A stretch of DNA of 64,000 nt from Botryotinia globosa (GCA_014898425.1 RCSZ01000004.1:2108001-2172000), one strand, 5' to 3'. Positions 38,270 to 51,720 are shown, counted from the first letter of the stretch. The notes: generated from the sequence alone by a model not told the origin. Numbers and translations are program-made.

Positions 38270-41200
38270 TCATGAAAGGTTCTTGCCAACATAGACATAA
38301 CGAATAAACAAATAAACATTTTCGCTCGCGACCGCTGCCAGTGGAACAGCTTTCGCCTTGAGTCTCCAATTTAAGTTCTTCTCGGCCATTTCGCATTGCC
38401 TGGTAAAGAGATCACCTGAGTAGATATGATCGGTTCCATTGTATGCAGGTGGATTTGCATCAACTAATATACTCAATCTGTCCCTTACGTTTTTGTTCCG
38501 AGACATCAACGTGAAGGACTGGACTTGGAGATCTTTTTGATGACGTGACCAGAAAGGCAGACGATCTTTCAAATTGCCAAGGTCTAGGGTTGCTTCTACG
38601 TTGGGATCAAGAAGAGCCTTTCCAAAATCTACCCATTTTGCAGCAAAGTCGGTCTTGAGGTCCCAAAGTGCACAGTATCCTTGATGTTGACCTTGAGCTT
38701 CAATGGATTGAGCTGCTTGGACAACTGCGTCTTTCGCCGCTCTTCTCAGTGTTGGTCCTCCCTCGTAGGCAGTATACTGTATGTGCAGTTGCACATCGGC
38801 AATCGACTCATAATTGAAATGACGGATTGGTGCCGGGAACTCCAGACGCCATGCTGAAATAGCACCGGCGCCCTCAAATGGCATGTACCGTGGACCAGAG
38901 AAGTCAAGCTCAAACACGCCGGCGTCTTTAGCACCAGAACTTACCGCTATTGCTGTTATCGGAATTCGGTCGGTTCTAAATGCGTGACTTCCAGTAGCAA
39001 ATTGGGAAGCAGCATAGTCAGCTGCGGTTTGTGTTACGCGATACTTATGCTCTAGCAATGTCAATACGGCATTTGTGTTGGTTCCAGTCTCTATGTCAGA
39101 TGGTATCGAGACGCTGATAGATCGAATTCTACGCATGTAATGACCAGGGAAATCCATATCATACAGAAGTTCGCCAATGGAGAAGTCCGTTGTTCCAGTG
39201 ATTCTGAGTTTCATCAATGCCATGGGATCGAAGTCTCTCAAAGATACAGTCTTACTGATGTTGTAATCAGCCGCTGTACAATCTAATTGAGCGCTTTCGA
39301 GTCGTCTCAGGTCCAGATAAAGACTTTCGGCAGCAAGAAGACCATCTTGAGAAGGATTCCAATACCCCCCCTTGTTGATTATCGAACTTTTGCTGCCGGC
39401 TTCGAAGTTAAACGAGCTCTCCGCTCGAAGTGCCATGGTCATTGAGAGTTCATAAGCCTGGAAATAAAGATTCCTGAAGATTTTCTCCATCCATGTATAC
39501 AATTGTTCGCTAGTATATTTGGTACGATACCACTCCTCGGCCCCAGCTGCATCTTCTATTTCGGATTGTTGTATTTCAATATCCTTCTGGATTGAAGTGA
39601 TATGGATTTTTTGAATTTCAACCTGCTTGTCGATCGACTTGATTTCACGGCCACTCATATTTGCTGCGAGCCTTCGTTCCCGTAACTGCATTGTTAGGCT
39701 AGCTTTCTTGTCTGCTCGACCGGCTTCGTCTACTAGAACAGCTGCAATTCCTCTCGCTAATGTGGACCCAGCCGCTACTGCATCAGCAATGGCACTTCCA
39801 GCGAAGGAAATAGATCCACCGACACCAAGAGGTTCAAAGTTGGTTGTTGCTTGTGGAACGAGATAAAGAGGAATCGAAATTGCATCAGTGGCTACAGCCG
39901 CGCGATTCTTGGCTCCAGCAGAGAGAGATTTTGTCACTATTAAAAACCATGGAGTCAGTATGCATGCTCAAGACTCTTCGAGGAGTATGGGGAAAAAATA
40001 TTGTGTTAGAAAACGGAAAGGATCTGCTCAAGGAAAAGGTCACAGCAGGACTATGTTGTAAAGCTTGTGAAATGTTCGACGTACTTTCCGCATTCTCATA
40101 TGAAGACATTCGAAGCTCGTCTTTTGTGGGGGTATCGATACTTTGCTGAATATCTACCCAATCATCTTTTGGCTTTGGTATCATGGAATCCGGCTCGCCA
40201 ATGAGTTGAAGGTAGTAATTCAATTGCGCCTCCAGAGAGCTACGATTGATCAAAAGCGATTCAACAGTCTGCTGTGCCTCTTCAAGCTCAACATTCTTGA
40301 TATCCAGCATCATTTTCTGTATTACTGAAGCGTGCTGAGCGTTACCGATATTGAAGGTTTCCATCTCTTTCTTTTCAACTACGGCTACAAGGCGCCCTGA
40401 AAGCTTGCGTACCTCGGTACATAGTGCCAAGGCTTGCTTGAGAAGAGCATCAAACCGCTGCCGCGGTAGTGGACTATTTCGTTCACCAGAAACCATGCTG
40501 AGGATATCAGATACTCCCATACCTCCTTTGCTAAGAGCTATCAGGGCTCCTGGATCAATAGGTGGTTCACGAAGGCCGTACACTACCGGCTTCCCTTGAA
40601 TATCGAGAGAATTTCGGAGATTGTAAAGGCGTTCATGAACAAGGCTTCGCATTTGCTTGAATTTGGGATTTAGAGGGGCGCAGAAATAATTAGTTCGGAG
40701 GAAACAAGCGATGTTTTCTTTCTTTGGATCTCTGTCCGCTATTTCGGCTGCGCCTTTCTTTAATTTGGCTGAGAAAGGCAGGCCCAAATCGAACATGACA
40801 GAGTCGTACATAATATCCTCTTCTCTCAGTTGCTCAAAAGTCATTGCCTTCCTTTTTCTTTTCCCCAAATCCGGTACTTTGGGCGGCTCCTGTCCCAATA
40901 CTCGCGCAGCCTCTATGTATCGCTGTGTAGCTATCGGCAGGCTTTCAAGAGAAGCCCGGCGGAAAGAAACATCGCCCATTGCGATGAGGATCTCAGCGTA
41001 CTTCATCACTATCCACTTCATATAACTGATTGGTCTTCCCCTGGCTGCGGCATGCACAAGTGAACCGTATGAACGACGCTCCTTAATGGCAAGTTGAATT
41101 TCTTTGCTTAAATGATCAAGGTTCAAGGGATCAAATGAAGTCTCACCCCGGATAGCAATTTGTCGTGCCATTTCCTGGAACGGAGGAAATCGCCAGCATG

Positions 41201-44200
41201 ATCGATAGGTCGATTTGTCATCTACGTTTAGTTCTAGATCTGCAGATGGGTCGAAAACCAGTCTCGCCACTTCCAACGCTTCTTCGTATTGCTGGGTGGC
41301 AGAAAATCGATCGACTGCCAATAGCACTGTGTGTAGGCCAACCTCCCAACTGTACCATGATTAGCTGTCATTCCTAACAAATTTTTCACACATATTGAAT
41401 CTTTTCAATCAACTATATCCGTTTCAAACAATCAAGGCCCTTTTATAGATGAATTGTGACAATTGACCTCCGTGTCAAAAAAAAGTATGAACCATCAAAA
41501 GCAAGGTGTGATAAAAAAAGAGAAAACTATTTTTCTCGAAATCCTCCAAACGGTCTACTATGACTTCGTCTTCTCTTATCTTGTTGCTTCCTCGAAGGAG
41601 ATATAAACTTACTTGTAAAGAGCGGTGGGTCGTCCCAGCTCATGATACCTGTGTTGTTTCACGGTCAGTCGCCTACTAGAATACCGATATTAGAAGTGCA
41701 GTGAGCTAGGGGATATTACCATGCCTCATGACTACCGGCACCAAAACTTTCTCTCATAACACCAGCAGGTAGCTGTGCTATCTTGTTATACAAGCAGCGT
41801 AGCGGATCAATTCGGTCAGCTGTGGCTTCCATGAGTTCGTGCGAAAATATGTGGTCAATGGAAACAAGTTCCGTATTGTTCTCTATGACGTCTTTGGTCC
41901 ATGTCGAACTGAGAAGCTCCATCTTTGGTATGTTGAAGAAACTTGCTCTTCTGCCCTCACTAACCTTTGCGCTGACAACGAGTCCTGTCACTCTCTGCGG
42001 CAACTTTGACAGAGTCCAGGAGACATCTGAAGCCCCACTAGTACTCTCCAGCTCAGGTGGCACCCAAATCAGAGGCGAGGAATTGGTATATTTGGTACCT
42101 CCGGGCAGCGATTCGAGATCCATTCCTTGTTTCAATACTTTTTGAAAGTATGTTGCAAATGAGCCTGTCTTAGTAGTGGTTGCTGCAGTCTTCGAAGTGC
42201 TTATTTGATCATTGCAGAATATAAATGAACCAATGGCCTTGGAAGTGGTTTTTCCAGCCTCACCGTAGCTGACCTGAAGTGTCAAAGTATTGTCTTCTAA
42301 TGTGGGATCGACCCGCATTTGAGATGAAGATGCCTCTAAGCCCACACTGAGACTGCCAGAGGAAACTCGCTTGGGTGCCCAAGTTTCGTTGACGAACTCT
42401 GTCCACGCCATTGTTATTTCCCAGATACGGACAGGCTCCGCTAAGTTCGGATTTTGATCGCGCAGAGCATCAAAAGTTTTGACGTTGGCCATACTTGAGA
42501 TGTTCTTGACTAACGTCTTGGGAACAATCGATGGCATAAACAAGTACAGCCGGCCTTTGATCATTATTGGAAGGAGATAGCTGCCCGTATCCACAAGTCT
42601 TTGGCCCTCCCATTCTGTCTCAATTGATGCGATGTCGACCTCGACTTTGGACCATGGTTGCCAAAATACCTCGGCTGTCCTCAATCTTGTCAGAGTGCGG
42701 TAGTAGAAGGTATATGGCCCACTGCGAGTCCGGCCAAACAAGTGAAAGATATCTGAGGCTGCTGGTTGCGGTTCATGAACATACGCGACTATGTCAAGAC
42801 TTGAAATTCCATCTAGATCATACAAATAACTCTGGATAGCTTGGAGAAACGTTTTGATGCTTAAGTCTTTCTGCATCAAGGTGGCCTCAAACTGGTCAAA
42901 AAGCTCGGATTTGTCGTCTCGGAGCGATGGGTCAATCCAGTTCTCGGGATATAAGAAGATTTTTCTATGTACTTCCCAGAGAGTGTATTGTTGTAGCCAG
43001 TCCCATTTTTCATGACCTAGAACTGACTTCGAGACTCCTTCTTCCATTCCGAGAAGGCATCGTTGAACAAACATTTGCACAACCGAGATAGCAGTCTTGA
43101 TGCGAGAAGTTCTTATTTGTGGCCCCATCTGTACATCGACCAAGAAATACTCAAACAGTCCATCTGCATCCCAAATACCAAGATCTTGGGTGATAAACTT
43201 TTGTTGCAGAAGATAAGCTACGAGTGTCTTGCGCTGGCTCTCCATTAAAACTTCATCTGACGCCTCTCGTTGTGAAGGCGTCAATCTTTTTTGCAGATTC
43301 TTGGCGGCTTCCATGTATGTATCTCCACTGCTGAGCTGTGATAGAGGTTTTGCAAGGTAAAACAATTCTGCCATAAGAGGCTTGGAGGTAACATCGGAGG
43401 CGCTACCCAAACCATCGTAGAAATCAAGAATGGATTTAAGGTTGATAAAGGCATCGTGGTTGCGCACAACTGCTACAAGATCTGCAGAAGTATGATTTGG
43501 GTATTTTGAATCGAGGACGCTTTCTACCAAGGCATCTTTCCAACCAGTGCTTGCTGCAATTTTGGCTACGATTGTCTTCGTATCCGGATCTTTAGGGTTG
43601 CATAGCCACGAGAAAAGGCCGATTAGGTCACTGTCCGCGATCATTATATTATCCCTTAACTCACGGTACTCCTGGAGCTGCACCAATTTTGTGAGAGATG
43701 GTGTATCGAGATTCATTGACAGCATTTCATCTTCTGTTTTTTCCGTTCTGTTGATATACTCGAGCTCGGATTTCGTGAGTTTTACAGCTTGGCAAATATA
43801 CACTGCTCTTTGGATGGCCTCCAAAATTAATGTTGCCTGTTGGATGGACGTTGATGGCTGGAGCTCCTCATCAGTGAAGGGTGTTGTCATTGATCTGCAT
43901 GTTGACCATGATATTTGCGATGGAGGAATACTACTCTGAAGAAGATATGGCTGTCTGGCATTCATGCGAAATGCGTTCCATGTTTTCGAGCTGGTATTGA
44001 ACGGCACCTCGATCCCATTTATCATTAGACTGATAGTGCCATTCAACGCACCAGTATAGCTCAGTTTGAAATCGTCTGTTGTCGTGGGTGTGAAGTATGC
44101 ATCTAGCGTCTTCGCGTTAGTCATGATTTCGACTGGTACGCTGAGTTGTTTTAGAGCTGTCATAGCTGATTCGAGCGTATTGTTTTCGTTTGTTGATACC

Positions 44201-47200
44201 TTCACAGTGTCTGTGAGAAGGGTTGATAGAACTGTTATATCAACACCTTCCACAAGGTCTTTCATGGTATTGAGAATAGATGTTGTGAGAGTGTCTTGAA
44301 CAATTGCAGGTTTCGCCATTTCGACAAAGGCAGCTCGTCGCGCTTGCACATGCGCCTCGGTCTCAATCGAGATGTCATTCGCAGAGGGGACTGGATTGGC
44401 AGAGATCTGGGTTGGTGCCCAGTCCTGCAAGAGGATATTGCCTGTGGCTCGGTTTATATTGCTCTGGAAACGGGACTCGATAACTACTTGAGGAAAAAGT
44501 GAATCCTCAACGAGATTCTGCAGCGCGTGCCTCACGGTAGGAATTCCTGCGGAGCCATCTAGAATTTGTTGCTTCTCATTCGTCGTCAACACACCTGTGA
44601 TTTTCAACTGGGCTGACCAGTTATTAGCTGTTGAGGATGGAATTACAGAAATCTTGGTTGGCCAGTCTTTGGATATATTCATGAGGCTCTGTAAATTCTG
44701 CTGTGTGTCGAGCATTACAGTATTGGTTCGAACCTGAGATCCCTCTACGAATTCAATGACCAGGCTGGCCGTAATTGAATCAAATGTGCGTCCAGCACAT
44801 TCCACGATAGTTTCATGGGTGAGAATAGCTCCATTGAAGAGTGATGAAAGTGAGTTTCTCAAATCTTTGGTCCCATCTAATATCGCGCCCATAAGCTTTT
44901 GTCCAGGATTCCCTCCAGTGATACTGCCTTCATCAATCGTAGGTTTCCTAAGAGCTAATACAAGTGTCTCAATAGTCCAGCCTGAGTTTACTAACTTTAG
45001 CCAACTCGTAATAGTAGTGAGCGTTTTACTGGGATTTGCTAAGGGATCTTCCTTGTCGAAGAAGATCTTGAAGAATGGCACACATTCTTTGAGAGGAACA
45101 GAAAGCATTCGACATATAGTAACGTATCGATACAAAACAGAAAATGTGTCGATGTTTAGGTCATCATTTGCAAGATTCGTGGCTTCGAGCAGATCATTGA
45201 AGTACTCAAAACGCCAGTTGAGGCTTGCACAGATGCTCGCACCGCATTCTTGAATTTTAACTGGCTTCCCTCCAGGCTGGAAATATGCACCGTCTTTGGG
45301 AACTGCAAATGTTTCTCCCAGAGAAGCGCTGAGAAATTTGCGATGAAGAAGAGATTCATCGCCAAATGAATCAATGCGACCCCATAAGGGAAAAAGAGCA
45401 GCAGGCTCTAGTCCGCATAGATCACTCAACTTCACGATAGAGGCAATTCCTTTGATGACGTATACAGAAATCGAAGCGACTTGGGATACAGTGTTTGATC
45501 TGAAAGATGGCGAACTCTCCATTTCTCTGTTGCGTAAGCAGTGGATAGCAACATCGAGTATTTTGGTCGACCACCCAAGCCTGGCCCTCAGACGCAAGAA
45601 AGATTGAATATTTCGGCATATGTTTGAAGTAAGAGGCTGAAACGGTGGACTCGATGCGTTTGAGAGTAGTCGAAGCTCCGCAAGTGATTCAGTGAACTCG
45701 TTAGACCCGGTTTCATTGGTGATAACCAGCTGTTGGTCGAACAGCTGGGTCTTTACAAGGTCAAGGACATCTTGAAACTCTAGCCCAGACCTCTGCATCA
45801 ATTGATCTTTGATCTGTGTTAAGCCCTCCGCAGCTCCTAACATGGTTTCATCATCCTCATAGCCCCACATCTGGCAGAATTCATGCTCCTGTATTCTCGT
45901 ATCAATGATATTATCACTTGAAAGACCGTTAAGAAGGTCACTAAAATTTTGTGGATAGAAGCTTTCTCCGGTAATAGCTGCGAATTCCATCTGGTGCAGG
46001 CCCAGTGTTTCGGCAGCCCTTTGTCTCTCCAAGACTTCTTTCGCTCCCAAGCTCAGCGATCTCTTCACTTCATCTTTAGTTGTTGCTGTTATTGTTTGCA
46101 GAATTGTCTCTGGTGCTTGGAATTTCTCAACGAAGTCACAATGGACTATTTGAAAAGTTTCAAAGTACGATAGTACCATGTTACGCGCCTGATCGTATGG
46201 AAAGGATGTAAAAGGGAATCTTTGCTTTGAGATAATCTTAGAGTAGACCTCGTAGTCTGTGTTCCCTGGCAGATTGAGTGGTGTAAGAGAATGCTCGTCG
46301 TCCTGGGCATCAATGGAGGTATTGAATACTCGAATTGAATCTGGCGAACCGAGACACTTATGGCGGATAAAAGATTCAAGCACCTCGTTCACAAGACTGA
46401 TGTACGGGATCAAAGTCTGCGAATTTGCACAGGTAAGTTCAAGGTTTCTAAGATCCGGACGCCGCTGTGACAGGATGTTCAACAGACTACTTCGAGTGCC
46501 CGACGGGTCATCATATTGTGGACTTGTGCCTGTGGGCGTCGTGTTACTGAGCAAGCTCAAAAGATCTGCGAAATAGGCAGACATGGAGGTGATAGAACAA
46601 CATTCCTCACAAGTTGTATCTTCGAGCCGGAATATATCAGTGAGATTGTTATGGGACTTGCCCATCCAAGTTTCATCACTTGGTATCTTTTTGATCTCCT
46701 CTTCATAATAAGGGTCAATCATGACTGAATCTGCTCTGCGGGAATTCATCAAATGTAGCCAGAGTTGCTCATTCCAGCAATCGACACGTTCTGCGCAGTC
46801 ATATATCTTGAGTGAACTCTCGACGCTGGTACCAGCTGTGACCAAAGAGTTCCTAAATTTACTCTTTGACTGGGCTGTGATACTTCGCACAGAATGGTAG
46901 TTTGAATTATAGAGATAAACCACGTCTTCAGGGTCCTCAACCAGACTCGAAAGAATTTTCAAAGTCTTGGTGAATTCAATCGCGGCTGAGAACTCGGCGT
47001 CTTTCAAGTCTGAAAAAGCTTTGTTCACATAGATTGAAAGCTCTGGCGATCCGATTTCAAGCTCGTCACCGATCATGCCGGTCAGAATGCAATCGGCAAC
47101 TTTTTGAGGGCGCTCTTTTATGGAGAACTTGCCCTCTCTGAGCAGAATAAGCAACACGATAAGTGAGTGATTATCGAGGAACTCAGCGCGCACTTCTTCC

Positions 47201-47559
47201 AACTTGGCAATTGTCAAATTGGTGGTTGACCAATTATATGGAAAGTTGGCTGGTGTTGCTGTCACCTTCTGATCCAATAGACTTCGAGGAAAAAGTAATG
47301 ATGCCAGGCCTTCAAGAGTATAGGAGCTCAAGAGTGTCAGAAGTTGACCACAAACGTACTCCTCGTCATCAAAGTAAAGCAAGAGCGACCTTACGAAAGT
47401 CATGGCGGCAATGGTGTCCGTTGGTATATTTCCTCCCTCGAGGAACCAATCAATGGCTGATCGAGGATCTCCAGGCCAAAGCTCGCTGGCATGATTCAAC
47501 CTTTCTTTGAGGTCGCCAGGAAGAAGACCATTGTCAATTGCCTCAATGAAAAAAGGCAT
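38270..47559 (-). CDS. Tc (ABC) toxin A-subunit-like protein, fungal, intact
   Basis: I model four exons on the minus strand: 47559-41720, 41648-41613, 41349-40085 and 39936-38270. They total 8,808 nt and 2,935 residues, with introns of 71, 263 and 148 bp (GT-AG, in phase). The first 1,946 codons are one uninterrupted exon. Landmarks of the bacterial TcA family appear in order: a Cys-rich CEECC segment with the following 'AYFADLL' helix (about 316-332, the VRP1-like N-terminal part); a 'VAYVHEP ... LFGRT' module and a 'GRLYLF' strand (about 1590-1700, neuraminidase-like/receptor-side region); charged amphipathic helices (about 2453-2535, shaft); and a C-terminal region (about 2540-2935) like the TcB-binding domain. 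TcA proteins form pentameric pores that deliver a toxic partner. No signal peptide was seen. Function in this fungus is unknown; bacterial origin is inferred. Both flanks are RIP desert, yet the gene has no stops or shifts. Confidence 0.88.
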
Positions 47560-47760
47560 GTCGGTTTTCTTAATTATTGCAGTATGCTTTTGGTATTGAT
47601 CTTGATCTTGATCTTGATCTTGAATTTCTGGGAGTCTTTCCCTTCACTGTAACAAACAGAGAAAACTGTTAAAGATTAGATTGGTGATGACTCTGAATTA
47701 TTCTTCCTTGTCTTAAATATCTTGTGGCGCGTCATGCGAACATCTTTGTTCAGATCAATT
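47560..47760 (-). promoter_or_regulatory. Upstream region of the TcA-like gene with a (TTGATC)n run
   Basis: About 200 bp of normal-composition DNA precede the start codon at 47559 before the A+T-rich desert resumes. A hexamer run, four copies of TTGATC at 47596-47619 and a partial fifth, lies some 40 bp upstream of the ATG. The promoter must be this short or extend into RIP DNA. Confidence 0.45.
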
Positions 47761-49035
47761 TCTTTTCTAGTATACTATTATCTAAGGTTAAAATCAATCT
47801 AATATTCATTATTATTATAAAACTTCAGTATATTACATAATACTATATAACTAAACCAAGGATTTATTAAATACTTAACCTCTTTATTATAGAAGATTTT
47901 ATCTTTTTTATATTAGTGAAATATTATTACTTGAAAAGACAACTCTGTTTTTCAATTCAAATATATAGAATATATATGATTTTTATGATTACGTCTCAAA
48001 TCAACCTAGTTTGTTATTAATAGTCCTCATATAGTCTCTATATTATAGCTCTTCGAACTATATCTTATTAATGAACGAAAATTTTTAGTTTCAACTATTA
48101 TTAGTTTCGTAATAAGTTTCTTATTTTTTTTACTCATGAATCAGTAAAATTATATTTGAAATGTAGTGATTATATATTATAGTTTTATATAAAAAAATTC
48201 AGCAAATTACTCTCATACTCTAGAAACATTATTTAATTACTCTTATATTTTAAAAATCATATTTATTTTATTCTTATATCTTTTAGATTTTATTATAAAC
48301 TTTTTTCATTATAGATTAAATTATAGTTATTCTAGATTATATTTTATATTAAAGGGAAAATATATTTTATAAAAAAAGAATAGATTCTAATTATTTTAAA
48401 TTAGATTCTATAAAAAGAGAATAGATTTTAAAAATATAGTAATCTTTTTCCTTTGATTTTTTTTTTCAAAAAGTAATTATAAACTAGAATTTATAGTTTT
48501 GAAATAGATTCTATATATAAATTCTATATATAAATTCTAAAAGGTATAAAAGTAAATGATTATTCAATTTTAGGATATAAGAATGATTAAATCACTTTTC
48601 GGGATACGGGAGTAATTTACCGTTAGTTTTTATTCTTTATGTCTTTCTATTTTAATTTTATAGTAATAACCTCATGAGATACTATTTCATATATTCATAT
48701 CTTAAACATAGAAGGTAATTTGAAGTCTAGTACGTACTAGTTCAGATCGTTTTTTTTTTGAAATATTACTATCTTGATTTCAATTCAACTTTTAATATTC
48801 TAATCTTGAATTTTCTTAAAAACAAAAAATTGAAAAAAAAATTAAAATTAAGAATTGTAAAAAAGTTTGGAATTAATTTTTTTTAATTTCTAGAAAAGTC
48901 CGAATAAATTAATAAATGAATAGAAAATTTTAAACTTCTAAAAAAAGCTTAAAAATTTCAAACATTTTAAAAAAAAAGTTAATTTTTTAAAATTGAGAGA
49001 TTTTTTTTGGATTTCCTAAAAAAAAAAAAAAAAAA
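47761..49035. repeat. RIP-eroded A+T-rich DNA upstream of the TcA-like gene
   Basis: No frame, gene or recognisable element survives. Homopolymer runs of A and T and short AT repeats dominate. One slightly less eroded patch lies near 48,720-48,755. Confidence 0.6.
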
Positions 49036-50172
49036 CCAGGGGCCTGCGAGCCCCCGGACCCCTTGCTTTTTGAGAAAGTATTATATAATTATATTTATTA
49101 TTACAAAAATCTAAAAAAGAAATTTTATTGAAAGCTTGCAGACGAAGTCGGTTTACCTCATTATATTACTTTTTTTTATTTTTATTCATATTTTTCATTT
49201 TTTTTTGTATTTTTTTATTTTATTTATATTTTTCATTTTTATTTATATTTTTCAGTTTTATTCATATTTTTTATTTACATTTTTTATTTTTATTCACATT
49301 TTAGTAGGTCACTTTACTTCGAATCATTAATTATACTACTGAACCACAAAAACTATAATACTAAAATAATTTTTATTAAGTTTAGACTCACTATATTCAA
49401 TATAATCCTTTTCCAATTGATTATATAAGCTCCAACTATATCTATACTAATTAAACTTCAATCCTTTAGAAAACCCTTAGTTTTAAAGCTAACAATATAA
49501 AAAATATATTATTTAAAAGCCCTTAGTTTCTTCTATATAATTATTACTTTTGTTTTCTTTTTATTTATTTAATTTAGATAATTTTGTTGAAAACTCTTAA
49601 GAATCTATACTATAGTTATAATATCAAGGAAATCTATACTATACAGAAAAACTTGGCTATACCGGACTGGGATATACCGGAATCTTGGATATACCGGAAT
49701 AATTTCCTTATTTGAACACTTTTTATATGGTGATACCGGATTTTTTGGATATACCGGTATACCGGACACTTTTTTATAAATCCGGTGTAAATTTTGGTGG
49801 TAAATTTAGCTGAATAAGCTTTTTTTTTAGATTAATAAGCATGATTCGTTTTAATCACATGATTTTTTTCGAAAATATCGGGCTTTGGAACTGAAATCGG
49901 ATATAAATTTTGATTAGAAAGCTTGGGCCATTATTTTTTATACCGGAATCTTGGATATACCGGATTTGATTGATCGAAAATCTCAGTCCGGTATAACCAA
50001 GTTCTTCTGTAGCTACAATGCCAAGGAAATCGAGCCAATCAGATCGTTTGAATCAAGTCAATCAGATTGTTTGAATTGGGTTTCATTAAGCGAGAGTTCT
50101 CTTTTTTCATATATATATACATACACCTTTGGCCCTCGCAGGCGGCAAGAATATTAAGGAAGTAAACCTCCA
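49036..50172 (+). repeat. R1 repeat family, copy B (with TATACCGGA transposon inside)
   Basis: The copy starts CCAGGGGCCTGCGAGCCCCC and ends with GGCCCTCGCAGGCGGCAAGA and an AAGGAAGTAAACCTCC motif. Removing the 366-bp insertion at 49644-50009 gives a repeat of about 770 bp, close to copies A and C. The end sequence is the best preserved of the family. Confidence 0.8.
49644..50009. mobile_element. 366-bp TA-flanked inverted-repeat transposon with repeated TATACCGGA motifs
   Basis: The ends CAGAAAAACTTGGCTATACC (left) and, on the complement, CAGAAGAACTTGGTTATACC (right) form inverted repeats of about 30 bp. TA stands on both sides (49642-49643 and 50010-50011), as for Tc1/mariner-type insertion. 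Within about 120 bp of the left end and 60 bp of the right, ATACCGGA-type words recur at least eight times, like multiple transposase-binding sites. There is no coding capacity, so it is a non-autonomous MITE. It is far less A+T-rich at its ends than its surroundings, hence fairly young. Confidence 0.8.
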
Positions 50173-51720
50173 ATAAAAAAAAGATTAGGATATCAGAATT
50201 CTAATTTAAATCAAATCGAAACTGAAATATTAATTAATTCAAAAAATCTAAAACTCGAATATCAAAAATACTATTTAAGACTATATTAGTTATATTTCTA
50301 ACATTTGAGATATTAATATATAAAATCATACTATATATTACTATAGTTATTATTATTAATTTTATTACGATTTCGTTTTTTAATGATTCCGATTTATAAT
50401 TTAGATTCTTTCCAAAATAATATTTAGTCAATAGATAAGATATTAATATACATATTTGTTTTTGATTGAATAAGAGTCTAGGTTGAAAAATATGAAGAAA
50501 TCTGATTATTATTATCTCTATCATTCTAAGCAAAGGTGTGTCCGCAAAACGCGTCATATTATCCGTTGTTCGTGGCTTCTTTCTGTCTTGTTCCCCATAG
50601 TATCTCGTATATAAATCTCATAACCGATCTGAATGAACCCCACGTCCCCTCCCCTCCCGCTCTGGAGTGGAACGGGGCGGCAAATGCACTATTAATGCCT
50701 GATGAGTTGTTCAATTGAATTTTTTCAGCTTGAAACAGTTTGCATAAATTGATTGTATGCAATGCAATGCAATCAATCCGCAGGATTCTGCGGAGGCATG
50801 TGCTCCGTAATAGATCTAGTGATACTTGAGGAGGTATTGCAGAACAATACGACAGGACTAATCAGATAAAACTCTATCTTTGCAGTTCCACATAGGGTTG
50901 GGCGATTTGACAATATATAATATCGCATATTCGTCAATCAAATATAATATATAATATTAATCAAATTATAATATTTTTAATATAGAAAATAAGATTTTGA
51001 AAATTTAATAGACTTTTATTTTGAAAACAACGTTTTGAATTTGATTAGATTATAAAATAATAATAAAATCTATTATTAAAGTCTAATATTTATACTATAT
51101 AGAATATATATTAGATAAGAAAATATATCATTTAAACAAATTACTTTTAATAATCTTTTATACAATATTAATAATATAATTCAAAATGAACTTAATATTT
51201 TGAAATCTAATATTAATAATATCACTTTTTTAACAAAATAATTATATATTAATTATAAAAAAAAACATTTTCAATATAAATTTTCATAATATTCATATTT
51301 TTATTATGAATAAATTAAATATTAAAAGTAATATTAATAAAAATACTAATCTATTTTGTGATATATAACTAAATAATATTAAATAATTTATTATTTAAAA
51401 TCTCATAATTAAATATAATGAATTTAATATATTAAAAGAATACTTTCTATTTAAACATTTTATAGAATAATAAATATAAAGTTGAAATAAAAATAGTTTT
51501 GATAAATAGAATTTCGATAGAAATATTATTATTTTTGAAATAATTAATGAAAGGAGTAATAATATAAGATTATTTTATTTTGTAATTAAAATATTCAAAG
51601 TATTTTTTAATATCCTAATTTTGAAATTAAATGATATTCCAAGTTTTTGTTAATTTATAAAATTTGGATTTAGTATAATCGATTGTATTCTTTTTAGTAG
51701 TTTTTAGATATTTGAAATAA
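50173..51720. repeat. A+T-rich desert with one unexplained GC-richer island
   Basis: Most is RIP-type sequence. Bases about 50,530-50,925 are of normal composition, include CCCCTCCCCTCCCGC near 50,645 and short pentamer repeats (ATGCA)3 near 50,759, and show no frame or family I recognise. The 107-codon minus frame at 50234-50557 is AT-rich and has no recognisable content. Confidence 0.5.

Noticed and set aside
50234..50557. 107-codon minus-strand frame in AT-rich DNA
   Set aside because: Ile/Leu/Tyr-only composition from A+T-rich sequence, no recognisable motif, and it overlaps desert DNA.
25632..50775. Shared AATGC/GCATT pentamer runs at 25632-25651 and near 50,759 as a linked repeat
   Set aside because: They are short and not embedded in similar flanks, so most likely coincidence.
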